This document shows, in pieces, positions 1-7,183 of a stretch of DNA of 34,548 bases (positions within the stretch are counted from its first letter, which is position 1; every line of letters starts with the position of its first letter). The notes beneath the pieces are model-generated. The model was not told the origin of the DNA, searched no databases, and saw nothing but the letters and a program-made list of their open reading frames with translations. The stretch comes from Halanaerobiales bacterium (GTDB lineage: Bacteria > Bacillota > Halanaerobiia > Halanaerobiales > Halanaerobiaceae): assembly GCA_016278485.1 (NCBI GenBank), contig JADQBT010000032.1, positions 1-34,548 on the forward strand, given 5' to 3'. The position numbers and the translations under genes are program-made.

Positions 1-83
1 GAATCAGGATGCATTCAACCCTGGATTATAAAAGTCCAGAAAACTATGAAAAAGAGAGAAAAACATCTAAACTATGTGTCTAA
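1..83 (+). CDS. IS3-family transposase OrfB, C-terminal end only
   Basis: Reading from base 3, the frame gives a C-terminus containing RMHSTLDYKSPENYE followed by a basic tail and a TAA stop at 81-83. The pattern R-x-H-S-x-L-x-Y-x-S-P-x-x-Y/F is the usual end of the integrase (rve, DDE) domain of IS3-family OrfB transposases. Everything upstream lies outside the window, so the state of the catalytic residues cannot be judged. The element runs in the same direction as the genes that follow. Family assignment is fairly sure from the motif; the IS subgroup is not. Confidence 0.75.
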   Translation, partial: IRMHSTLDYKSPENYEKERKTSKLCV

Positions 84-107
84 TTAAATGGGGGAACCTC
101 AGTATAG
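1..107 (+). mobile_element. Right end of an IS3-family insertion sequence
   Basis: The transposase stop is followed by a short G-rich stretch (about 92-107, tgggggaacctca) that resembles the terminal inverted repeat of IS3-group elements, which often end just after orfB. Directly beyond it an in-frame piece of a CPBP protease gene begins, so I place the junction near 107. The left terminus and any target-site duplication lie outside the window, so the exact end is inferred. Confidence 0.5.
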
Positions 108-442
108 ATATAAAAACTTTACTGGAGAATACTACTAATTATTTTTATATGAAAAATTTTATACAAAAATTATATTATCCAAGTATAGTAGAAGAAGTAC
201 TCTTTAGAGGATTTTTCTTAAGTGGTTTGCTTGCATTTGGAATTAGAGAAGATAAATCTAATATAATTCAGTCTATTATTTTTGGTATAATCCATGTGTT
301 GAGTCACAATGAAGTTTCTATAATTATTATTTTATCTACTTCTTATCAAATGTACATAGGATTTATATTAGGTAAAATTTATTTAAGAACAAAAACGTTA
401 ACACCATGTATATTTTTACATGCACTTATAGATACGATATAA
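74..442 (+). pseudogene. CPBP intramembrane metalloprotease, 5'-truncated
   Basis: The translation carries the three CPBP (Abi, PF02517) motifs: EEVLFR (glutamate pair and arginine, residues 40-45 of the open frame), an F-x-x-x-H in FGIIH (70-74), and H-x-x-x-D in HALID (116-120). The helices between them are hydrophobic. Members usually have 200-300 residues with several N-terminal membrane helices. Here only the catalytic C-terminal half remains, and its first codons (74 to about 107) are the end of an IS3 element. The gene was therefore probably cut by the insertion. The first internal ATG (149) has no convincing ribosome binding site. CPBP proteins process prenylated proteins in eukaryotes or act in bacteriocin immunity; this copy is probably inactive. 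Confidence 0.7.
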
Positions 443-480
443 AGTACTAGGGTATACTTCTTGGGTCAAGCGACTACTTC

Positions 481-595
481 ACCTAACACAGGGTTTACGG
501 TTTTGCTCCTTACGTCGCTGCACCCAAATTAATACACCAAGGGCAGCCGCCCTAAGGTTCAGGAACTTCGGCAATACGGATACGTTATCTGAAAT
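481..595 (+). repeat. attC-like cassette repeat, copy A (long type 1)
   Basis: The left box ACCTAAC (481-487) fits the integron R'' consensus RYYYAAC. The right box GTTATCT (584-590) is followed by the family-wide gaaat tail. Inside, AGGGC (540-544) pairs with GCCCT (549-553) across a 4-base loop, next to a second small hairpin, ggttcaggaactt. It begins 38 bp after the CPBP stop and ends 50 bp before the rsgA start. Sequence similarity to copies B, D, F, G and Q is visible along the whole length. Confidence 0.75.
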
Positions 596-645
596 GAAAA
601 CATGTGATATTAATTAGTGGGTTAAAAAACGTATAAGAGGTGAAT

Positions 646-1653
646 ATGAATTTGCATTTAAAGAAATTAGGATGGAATGATTTTTTTCAGTGTTTATTTG
701 CAGAATATCAAAATGATGACTTTATACCTGGTAGAGTAGTTATAGAGCACAAAAATTATTATCGTGTATTAACAGAACATGGTGAGTTATTAGCAGAAGT
801 AACAGGAAAGTTTAATTTTAATGCCGAAAGTAGATCTGATTATCCAGCGGTTGGAGATTGGGTAGTTTTAAGACCACATCTTAATCAAAAAAAAGCCAGT
901 ATTCATGCTATCTTAAATCGAGATAGTAAATTTATCAGAAAAATGGCTGGTAAAAAAACAGATGAACAAATTATCGCAGCTAATATAGATACTATTTTTA
1001 TTGTCAGTTCATTAAATAATGATTTTAATGTTAGAAGGTTAGAGAGATATCTAACACAAGTTTGGGATAGTGGTTCAAATCCTGTTATTATTTTAAATAA
1101 ATTAGATCTTTGTGATAATGTAGATAAAAAAATAAAAGAAGTAGAAAAAATAGCTTTTGGGGTTCCTATTATAGCAATTAGCTGTGTAGATAGAATAGGA
1201 ATTGAAAAACTGAATAATTACTTAAAAGAAGGTGAAACTATAGCACTTGTAGGATCTTCAGGAGTAGGAAAATCTACAATTATAAATATCTTTATGGGCA
1301 AAAAAGTCCTTAAAACAAAAAATATTAGAGAAGATGATAAGGGCAGACATACTACAACTCATCGGGAATTATTAATTTTACCATCTGGTGCTATTATAAT
1401 AGATACTCCGGGAATGAGAGAACTCCAACTTTGGGATGAGGGTGAAGGTATTAGTGGAGCCTTTTCTGATATAAAAATGTTAGCTAGTCAATGCAAATTT
1501 ACAGATTGTAAACATGATACTGAGCCTGAATGTGCTGTAAAAAAAGCAATTGAGGAAGGTAAACTAAGTAAAGAAAGATATAAAAGCTATCAAAAAATGT
1601 TGCGTGAATTAAGATATCTAGAATTAAAAAGAGCAGGCAAGAAAGTTACATGA
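646..1653 (+). CDS. rsgA: Ribosome small-subunit-dependent GTPase A (RsgA/YjeQ family)
   Basis: RsgA is a circularly permuted GTPase that works in late 30S subunit maturation. The protein (335 aa) has an N-terminal OB-fold (VGDWVVL near residue 70), then GTPase motifs in permuted order: NKLD (about 151), P-loop GSSGVGKS (about 203), a DDKGRHTTT switch region and DTPG (about 253). A C-terminal zinc site C-x4-C-x-H-x5-C follows (about 283-296). I prefer ATG 646 over GTG 640 because the GTG lies inside the Shine-Dalgarno AGAGGTG. It lies alone between repeats A and B, away from the usual housekeeping neighbours (stp, prkC, rpe). It may therefore be an accessory second copy. All catalytic motifs look intact. 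Confidence 0.9.
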   Translation: MNLHLKKLGWNDFFQCLFAEYQNDDFIPGRVVIEHKNYYRVLTEHGELLAEVTGKFNFNAESRSDYPAVGDWVVLRPHLNQKKASIHAILNRDSKFIRKMAGKKTDEQIIAANIDTIFIVSSLNNDFNVRRLERYLTQVWDSGSNPVIILNKLDLCDNVDKKIKEVEKIAFGVPIIAISCVDRIGIEKLNNYLKEGETIALVGSSGVGKSTIINIFMGKKVLKTKNIREDDKGRHTTTHRELLILPSGAIIIDTPGMRELQLWDEGEGISGAFSDIKMLASQCKFTDCKHDTEPECAVKKAIEEGKLSKERYKSYQKMLRELRYLELKRAGKKVT

Positions 1654-1710
1654 TTACTTTAGGATTACTTAAAACATTTTATGCTATGAATTGTGGCCAA
1701 TTGTCACTTC

Positions 1711-1827
1711 AGATAACAATATATTTCCGATTTCGTTCCTTCGTCACTGCATCCAAATCCATCAACCCAAGATAAGAGCTAACTAAGGGTTGCTGGACTT
1801 CGGAAATGCGGTTAAGTTATGTGAAAT
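1711..1827 (+). repeat. attC-like cassette repeat, copy B (long type 1)
   Basis: The left box AGATAAC (1711-1717) and right box GTTATGT (1816-1822, then gaaat) are inverted repeats with one mismatch. Internally ATTTCCGA (1723-1730) is perfectly complementary to TCGGAAAT (1800-1807), which corresponds to the L''/L' arms of an attC site. An apical AACCC (1764-1768)/GGGTT (1787-1791) stem is also present. This copy shows the dyad most clearly. It starts 57 bp after the rsgA stop. Confidence 0.78.
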
Positions 1828-1944
1828 AGCTAAGTTTAATATTATGATAATAAAATATATAGTGTATAATTAAAAAATTAAATTTAAAATATCTACGATA
1901 TTAGGATAATTTTATTTAGAAAAAAATATGGAGGAAATGAACTT

Positions 1945-2424
1945 ATGAAATTCTTGATTATATATTATTCTGATTATAAGAATAATACTGAAAAAATAGC
2001 ACATGTTTTTGCTAACGAAATAGATACGGAGTTAATAAATATAAAGGATGTTAATGATGTTGATATAAAAGATTATAACTTGATTGGATTTGGTTCCGGT
2101 GTATACAGGGAGAGGCTGTCACCAAAGTTATTTAAATTAGTAGATAAATTGAATTTACGAGATGAAAATGTTTTTGTATTTTCAACCAGTGGAATTGGTA
2201 TGAAATTCTATAATAAGAAATTAATTAAGATTCTTGAATCTAAAGGAGCAATAATCAAGGGTAACTTTGCTTGTAAAGGTAGTTTTGTTGCACAGGAAGT
2301 CACTAATAATAATCTTTTTGGTATTATTTTTGCTATTCTAGGTAGATTATCACAGGGGCATCCAAATGATAAAGATTTTAAAAAAGCAAAAGAATTTATT
2401 GAGGAGGTAGTGGATCTACTTTAA
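1945..2424 (+). CDS. Flavodoxin-like protein
   Basis: Small FMN-binding electron-transfer protein of about the usual flavodoxin length (159 aa). The first beta strand and phosphate loop are visible (FLIIYYSDYKNNTEKIA, residues 3-19; the typical form is Y-S-x-T-G-N-T). Later come GFGSGVYRE (about 49-57) and FVFSTSG (about 78-84), which in the family contact the isoalloxazine ring. The loop departs slightly from consensus (SDYKNN for S-x-T-G-N). A GGAGG ribosome site precedes ATG 1945. The gene stands alone between repeats B and C. The redox partner cannot be told from context. Confidence 0.82.
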   Translation: MKFLIIYYSDYKNNTEKIAHVFANEIDTELINIKDVNDVDIKDYNLIGFGSGVYRERLSPKLFKLVDKLNLRDENVFVFSTSGIGMKFYNKKLIKILESKGAIIKGNFACKGSFVAQEVTNNNLFGIIFAILGRLSQGHPNDKDFKKAKEFIEEVVDLL

Positions 2425-2438
2425 ATTTCCGCTACTTC

Positions 2439-2591
2439 ACATAAAACAGAGGGTTCCCGTTACACCGAAGAACGGGCTACTCTTCGAGACTTGCTCTCTT
2501 TCACAGAGTCTGCAATGAATGAGATAAGTTGTTGGGTAGCAAACTTTGTGCCAGGCCTACGGCACGAGCAAGTCGGGACGTTATCTGAAAT
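2439..2591 (+). repeat. attC-like cassette repeat, copy C (long type 2)
   Basis: It begins with a diverged left box (acataaaac) 14 bp after the flavodoxin stop and ends in GTTATCT (2580-2586) plus gaaat. The interior differs from type 1 and matches copies H and M: ggttcccgt, then gctactcttcg, tgcaatgaatgag, gcaaactttg and cacgagca-gtcggga. The left TTCCCG can pair with the right CGGGA. A 63-codon open frame crossing it is a translation of the repeat, not a gene. Confidence 0.75.
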
Positions 2592-2776
2592 CATCCCTGC
2601 GGGTTTCAGTAATTATGAAATGATAAAATCAATATATGTAAAGTATAAAAATTATAAATCAAGTCAAAATGCTCTACCCTAAAATTTTAGCTGGTTAAAA
2701 AAGATTATATGAATTCATTAGTATAGTTATTTCATATATTTAAATTATGGTGATTTGAATTAGAAAGGAAGAAACT

Positions 2777-3208
2777 ATGATCAAAGTAGAGTTTTACGAA
2801 AAAGAAGAAATAAAAGAAAAGGATATAAAGTTTGCTGTAATAATGGCATTTTATAAAGATAAAATAGTTGTTGTTAGACATAGAGATAGAAATACTTGGG
2901 AGATACCAGGTGGACATAAAGAAGAAAATGAATCTAGTCTTGATGCTGCCAAAAGGGAATTATTTGAGGAAACAGGAGCAAAAGTATTTGATTTAAAATG
3001 GATATGTTCATATTCTGTTAATAGAGGAGAAAATAATTCGTTTGGTAATCTTTATTATGCTGATATAAAAGAATTGGGAAAATTACCTGGGTATGAAATA
3101 GAAGATGTAAAGTTAGTAAAAGAATTACCAAAAAATCTTACTTATCCTTTAATACAACCTCATTTGTATGAAAGAGTAAATAAATATATTGCAGGTGTAA
3201 CGGGATGA
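2777..3208 (+). CDS. Nudix hydrolase
   Basis: Nudix enzymes hydrolyse nucleoside diphosphates linked to another moiety, often damaged nucleotides. The 143-residue protein has a complete Nudix box that fits G-x5-E-x7-R-E-U-x-E-E-x-G-U: it begins at G46 and contains E52, REL (60-62) and EETG (64-67). The preceding strand IVVVRHRDRNTWEIPGG is typical of MutT/8-oxo-dGTPase-like members. AGAAAGGAAG precedes ATG 2777. The stop is only 4 bp from the left box of repeat D. The substrate cannot be predicted. An antisense open frame over this gene is a shadow. Confidence 0.88.
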   Translation: MIKVEFYEKEEIKEKDIKFAVIMAFYKDKIVVVRHRDRNTWEIPGGHKEENESSLDAAKRELFEETGAKVFDLKWICSYSVNRGENNSFGNLYYADIKELGKLPGYEIEDVKLVKELPKNLTYPLIQPHLYERVNKYIAGVTG

Positions 3209-3212
3209 CGTC

Positions 3213-3326
3213 AGATAACAAAATATTGCCGATTTCGTTCCTACGTCACTACATCCAAATTCCATCACCAAGGGCAGTCGCCCTAAGGTTCTGGAACTTG
3301 GGCAATACGATTACGGTATCTACAAT
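3213..3326 (+). repeat. attC-like cassette repeat, copy D (long type 1)
   Basis: The left box AGATAAC (3213-3219) pairs with GGTATCT (3315-3321) with one mismatch; the tail is acaat instead of gaaat. The inner arms tattgcc (left) and ggcaata (right) are complementary. The apical hairpin AGGGC-AGTC-GCCCT is like copy A but has a changed loop base. It directly abuts the Nudix stop codon. Confidence 0.75.
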
Positions 3327-3367
3327 AACGGCTAAGTCTATAATAAATATTAGGAGTTGATTTAATA

Positions 3368-4396
3368 ATGATAAATTACCCAACACCTTTAAAAAAAGGA
3401 GATACAATTGGGATTACAGCTCCATCATCTGGTGTAACTGGTGTTATTGTTAAGAAATTGGAAAATGCTAAAAGTCAGTTGAACAATTTAGGCTATAATT
3501 TTATTGAAACTGATTCTGTTAAAAACCAAAGTAAATTAACCAGTGCCCCTTCAAGTATTAGAGCTAAGGAATTCACATCATTATATTTAAATGAGGATGT
3601 AAGGGCAATAATTCCTCCTTGGGGGGGAGAATTTTTAATGGATATGTTACCTTATTTAAATTATGAGAAACTAAGGGAAGCTGAACCCAAGTGGATATTA
3701 GGATTTTCCGATATAAGTACATTATTGTTTACTTTAACATTAAAACTTAATATTGCTACAGCACATGGACCTAATTTACTTGATTTTGGTAATACACCAA
3801 TTCATGAATCAGTTTTGGAAACTTTAAATATTTTGAACAAAGAAAAAGGAGAGAATTTTGTACAACATAGTCTAGATCGATATCAAAAAGAGTGGTTGGA
3901 AGTTACAAAGAATAATATCCCTCCTTATAACTTAACAGAAAAAGTAGAGTGGAAGAATTTGGGTAATAAAAAAGAAGTTGAATGTAGTGGAAGACTGATG
4001 GGAGGAAATTTGGATGTAATATGTAAATTGATAGGAACTCCATATGATTTAGTAGAAAACTTTATAAATATGCATAACTCAGATGGGTTTATTTGGTATT
4101 TTGAGAGTTGTGAAATGGATTCATCTGATATATATAGAACTTTGTGGCAAATGAAAATGAATGGATGGTTTGAAGAGTGTAAAGGTATATTATATGGAAG
4201 AGCAGAAGGATATAGTGATGTAGAGGATTTCACATTAGTTGACTCATTAGAGTATTCTTTATCTGATTTAGATGTTCCTGTAATATATAATGTTGATTTA
4301 GGACATATGCCTCCTCAATTGGTATTTATCAATGGAGCATATGCAACTGTCAATGTAAAAGAAGGAGAAGGAGAAATAAAACAAGAATTAATTTAA
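3368..4396 (+). CDS. S66 family peptidase (LD-carboxypeptidase / MccF-like)
   Basis: Serine peptidases of family S66 include LdcA (murein tetrapeptide recycling) and MccF (microcin C7 self-immunity). The 342-aa protein starts with the family N-terminus L-K-x-G-D-x-I-G-I-x-A-P-S-S (residues 8-21). It has the nucleophile elbow GFSD with Ser114, the IIPPWGG segment (81-87), a glutamate region WYFESCE and the histidine region VDLGHMPPQ near the C-terminus. All expected catalytic positions are present. Full length and a GGAG ribosome site support an active gene. The MccF-like branch is often found as a stand-alone accessory gene, which fits a cassette; LdcA function remains possible. Confidence 0.85.
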   Translation: MINYPTPLKKGDTIGITAPSSGVTGVIVKKLENAKSQLNNLGYNFIETDSVKNQSKLTSAPSSIRAKEFTSLYLNEDVRAIIPPWGGEFLMDMLPYLNYEKLREAEPKWILGFSDISTLLFTLTLKLNIATAHGPNLLDFGNTPIHESVLETLNILNKEKGENFVQHSLDRYQKEWLEVTKNNIPPYNLTEKVEWKNLGNKKEVECSGRLMGGNLDVICKLIGTPYDLVENFINMHNSDGFIWYFESCEMDSSDIYRTLWQMKMNGWFEECKGILYGRAEGYSDVEDFTLVDSLEYSLSDLDVPVIYNVDLGHMPPQLVFINGAYATVNVKEGEGEIKQELI

Positions 4397-4416
4397 TATA
4401 TAGTCGCAGTTACTGC

Positions 4417-4476
4417 AGATAGCATGGTATTTCCGTTACGTAAAGACCAGCTACTCTGCGGGACGTTCAGCGAAAT
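4417..4476 (+). repeat. attC-like cassette repeat, copy E (short, 60 bp)
   Basis: A compact version: left box AGATAGC (4417-4423), then ggtatttccgttacg, gctactctgcggg, and right box GTTCAGC (4465-4471) with gaaat. The long internal section of the other types is missing, but both ends are kept. A length of 60 bp is close to the shortest known attC sites. Copies J and L are of the same short class. Confidence 0.65.
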
Positions 4477-4524
4477 GGGACTATGTTAGTATATATGGAA
4501 ATTAAAAAGAATTGGAGAATTAAA

Positions 4525-5364
4525 ATGATATTTGAAATTGAAAAAGACAACTTTAAATCTATTTATGGTCTATTAGATGATAAGGTGGATAATGTAGAAA
4601 TAAAAGCAGTTATTGAAGGAAATAATCCGGGCTGGATTTTTGTAGATTCTATAAAATCACCTCATACTGCAATGATTTGGTCAAAAGGTATTCAAGGATT
4701 CTATTTTGTTGGAGATGAAAACAATCCGGAATTTAATAATTATATTAGTGATTATATAGATAAAGAAATTGAACCAAGAGCAATTAAAGAAAACTTAAAT
4801 CGTTTTGAATTTAGTGGGGAAACTGAAAAATGGTGCTCGATACTAGAAGAGGTATTTAGTGGTAGAGAATTAAACAAGTCTAAACAATATATATATAAGT
4901 TTAAGTATGATTCATGGCATGATTATAAAAAACGTAAATTGAATGATAAGTTTGTGTTAAGAAAAATTAATATTGAATTATTAAATGATAAAAATATAAA
5001 AAACTTGGATTATATAGTTTCAGAAATTTTACGTTGGTGGAATTCTTGTGAGGAATATTTAAATGAAACATTTGGTTATTGTATAGTTTCTGATAATATA
5101 ATAGTAAACTATTGTTTATGCAATTTTGTATATGATGATATTCATACAATGGGAATTGAAACTCTTGAAGAGTATAGAAGAAATGGATTTTCACAAGTTA
5201 CAACAGAAGCTTTTGTAGAAACATGCATAGATAAACAATTAAAACCTCACTGGGAATGTATGGGGAGTAATATACCATCATGGAGTTTAGCTGAAAAATT
5301 AAACTTTAATAGAGAACATATTTATACACTATATTCATTTCCATTTAAAAAAGAAATAAATTAA
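4525..5364 (+). CDS. GNAT family acetyltransferase, two-part
   Basis: Acetyl-CoA-dependent N-acetyltransferase by fold. About 279 aa if translation starts at ATG 4525, which has TTGGAG at the right distance; the upstream ATG 4483 has none. The N-terminal half (IEGNNPGWIFVDSIKSPHTAMIWSKG) resembles the PF12746 type. The C-terminal half holds IVSDNIIVNYCLCNFVYDDIHTMGIETLEEYRRNGFSQVTTEA, corresponding to motif A, with a relaxed R-R-N-G-F acetyl-CoA loop in place of R/Q-x-x-G-x-G/A. It ends in a LAEKLNFNRE segment typical of the last GNAT strand. The acceptor is unknown. Confidence 0.75.
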   Translation: MIFEIEKDNFKSIYGLLDDKVDNVEIKAVIEGNNPGWIFVDSIKSPHTAMIWSKGIQGFYFVGDENNPEFNNYISDYIDKEIEPRAIKENLNRFEFSGETEKWCSILEEVFSGRELNKSKQYIYKFKYDSWHDYKKRKLNDKFVLRKINIELLNDKNIKNLDYIVSEILRWWNSCEEYLNETFGYCIVSDNIIVNYCLCNFVYDDIHTMGIETLEEYRRNGFSQVTTEAFVETCIDKQLKPHWECMGSNIPSWSLAEKLNFNREHIYTLYSFPFKKEIN

Positions 5365-5397
5365 GTGATAGCAAATATTGTGGGTTAGTCCCACTTC

Positions 5398-5508
5398 GCT
5401 TAATTAAAATATTGCCGGTTCTGCTCCTTCGTCGCTCCACTCAAATTCCTTCACCAAGGGCTGTCTGACTAAGGTTCATAAACTTTGGAAACTCAAGTTA
5501 TATGACAT
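5398..5508 (+). repeat. attC-like cassette repeat, copy F (long type 1)
   Basis: The left end is diverged (gcttaatt). The right box is GTTATAT (5497-5503) with tail gacat. The interior aligns with A, B and D: attgccggttctgctccttcgtcgct, then caccaagggctgtct and aaggttcataaactt. The apical GGGC stem is partly lost. It begins 33 bp after the GNAT stop. Confidence 0.7.
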
Positions 5509-5594
5509 AGTGTGGCTAGTTAAATAATTGTAGTATAGTATTTATTATATAGATATTTTATCGAGAAACCATATAAAATCATGTGAGGTGGAAC

Positions 5595-5992
5595 ATGGAA
5601 TTATTAAAAGAAATAAATCATAAAGAGCAATTAAATAAAAAAGGCAGATTAATTACTCGAGAAGCTGTACGAGGTATTATTTTAGATAACGAAAAGGTTC
5701 TTATGATATTATCTACTGAAAATGGTGATTATAAATTTCCTGGTGGAGGAAATGAAATTGGAGAGACCAAAGAAGAAACTCTTATTATTACATATGTATG
5801 GTAGAGGAAAATTTTTGCAAACAAAATCATGATCAATATGAGGAAGAGTTAGAATTTAAACCTGTTTGGGTTGATATTGATGATGCAATTCAAAAAAATA
5901 ATTTGATACTTAATTCAAATTCTGAAAAAATTCCTAGGTGGACAAAAAGAGAAACATATGTATTAGAATACATTAAAGAAAGTGAATTTTGA
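5595..5992 (+). pseudogene. Nudix hydrolase, internally deleted and frameshifted
   Basis: Two overlapping frames form one broken gene. Frame 1 (from ATG 5595, behind GAGGTGG) gives AVRGIILDNEKVLMILSTEN, then FPGGGNEIGETKEETL, the first half of a Nudix box, and stops at 5804. Frame 3 continues with VEENFCKQNHDQYEEELEFKPVWVDIDDAI and ends at 5992. In related proteins the catalytic REUxEExG helix and about 30-40 residues lie between these parts; here they are absent. So an internal deletion that also shifted the frame removed the active site. Its stop falls in the middle of a repeat unit (copy G). Confidence 0.78.
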
Positions 5993-6069
5993 TGCACCAA
6001 ATTTCTTCACTAAGGGCAATCGCCCTAGAGTTCGGGAACTTCATAAATACGCGGGACGTTATGGGAAAT
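5993..6069 (+). repeat. attC-like cassette repeat, copy G (right half only)
   Basis: It starts abruptly at the position that corresponds to the middle of copy A (tgcaccaaatttcttcac), keeps the AGGGC/GCCCT hairpin and the ttcgggaactt segment, and ends in GTTATGG (6058-6064) plus gaaat. The left box and the left arm are missing. The break coincides with the end of the damaged Nudix gene, so deletion or illegitimate recombination joined the two. Confidence 0.7.
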
Positions 6070-6094
6070 GCCTTTTATTGGAAGGGAGAGTAAA

Positions 6095-7090
6095 GTGGTT
6101 ATACAAAATAAAATGCTTGAATTTATAGATAAATTAAATAAAGTAAATGGGAGAAAAAATATATTTTATGAAACAACTAAATATAAAAAAATTCCTCCTT
6201 TAGGTAAATATGTTGTTGATTATATAATATCTCATCAACAAGAAATAATTGAATATATTAATTCTACTGAAGAATTTCAAACTAAAAAATTTATTAGAAA
6301 AGTAGTAGAATATTCTACTGATAAAATAATTGCAACTCTATTTAATTTAAATCAATATGCAGAAATAAATGATGAAATAATTAATAAAATCAATGCTCTA
6401 TATTATAATTTTGTGAATGAGGTATTTAATAAATTAAGATTAAATCAGGCTATTAATTTAGAATGGATAAATATACTTGTAATTGAACATCAAGTTCGTT
6501 TAAGAGAGATTTTAGGAGAAATTGATGAATTAAAAATTTTTTCTAAAGATAAAAAATATTTAGATCCTATCCCCTGTTCAGAGTATAGTGCAGTTTTTCA
6601 ACTAGAAATTTTAAATATTAATGTAGAGAAAATTTGTGAACCAGTTTTAGATGTCGGTTGTGGTTCTAGTGCTAAATTAGTTCATTATTTACGTGCTCAA
6701 GGTATAAAAGCTTATGGTATAGATAGAAGTATAGAAAAGAAATCATCTTATCTTATAGAAACAGATTGGTTTGAATTTAAAATGAAACCAAATTATTGGG
6801 GAACTATTATTTCACACTTATCATTTACAAATCATTTTAAAAGAAATCATTTTAAAAAGAATGGAAATCATATTATTTATGCTAGAAGATATATGGATTT
6901 GCTTAATTCTTTGAAATTAGGTGGCAGCTTTTTTTATACTCCTGATTTAGCTTTTATTGAACAATTTTTAACTTCTGATTTATATGATATTAATAAGAAA
7001 AAAATTAATAACGAAAAATTAAGTCTTATGAAAAGAAAAAATAACATGAACATTTATTCTGTACAAATAAATAAATTAAATAATAATTAA
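6095..7090 (+). CDS. SAM-dependent methyltransferase with a long N-terminal helical region
   Basis: A class I methyltransferase fold lies in the C-terminal half: motif I PVLDVGCGSSAKLVHYLR, then the acidic end of strand 2 in AYGIDRS. A late GGSFFYTPDL strand corresponds to motif IV/V. The N-terminal 170 residues are charged and helical with no domain I recognise. GTG 6095 has GGAAGGGAG upstream and is preferred. The open frame from ATG 6068 would begin inside the preceding repeat. AT content is high, with long runs of Lys, Asn and Ile. The substrate is unknown. Confidence 0.7.
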   Translation: MVIQNKMLEFIDKLNKVNGRKNIFYETTKYKKIPPLGKYVVDYIISHQQEIIEYINSTEEFQTKKFIRKVVEYSTDKIIATLFNLNQYAEINDEIINKINALYYNFVNEVFNKLRLNQAINLEWINILVIEHQVRLREILGEIDELKIFSKDKKYLDPIPCSEYSAVFQLEILNINVEKICEPVLDVGCGSSAKLVHYLRAQGIKAYGIDRSIEKKSSYLIETDWFEFKMKPNYWGTIISHLSFTNHFKRNHFKKNGNHIIYARRYMDLLNSLKLGGSFFYTPDLAFIEQFLTSDLYDINKKKINNEKLSLMKRKNNMNIYSVQINKLNNN

Positions 7091-7126
7091 AAAAGCATTA
7101 TGTTAATAATTGTATTGGAGGTAAAA

Positions 7127-7183
7127 ATGAAATACATATGCGCTTTATTTGTGGTTGATGATATAAAGGAGATCTTGAAATGA
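7127..7183 (+). pseudogene. N-terminal remnant of a VOC (glyoxalase-fold) gene
   Basis: Eighteen codons after a good TTGGAGG ribosome site read MKYICALFVVDDIKEILK and stop. The pattern M-K-x-I-x-x-L-x-V-V-x-D-I is the usual first beta strand of VOC-superfamily proteins, which continue with a SRKFY-like helix. Here the frame ends at the point where the next gene begins; stop and start overlap as ATGA. It is probably the stump of a deleted gene. It could now serve as a translated leader that couples to the downstream gene. Confidence 0.5.

Noticed and set aside
2491-2682. 63-codon open frame crossing repeat C
   Set aside because: It is a translation of the repeat itself, with no ribosome site and the same bases found as non-coding repeat in copies H and M.
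3925-4233. Antisense open frames over the S66, GNAT, cyclase, racemase and P1 peptidase genes
   Set aside because: All are shadows of strongly supported plus-strand genes, without ribosome sites or family motifs.
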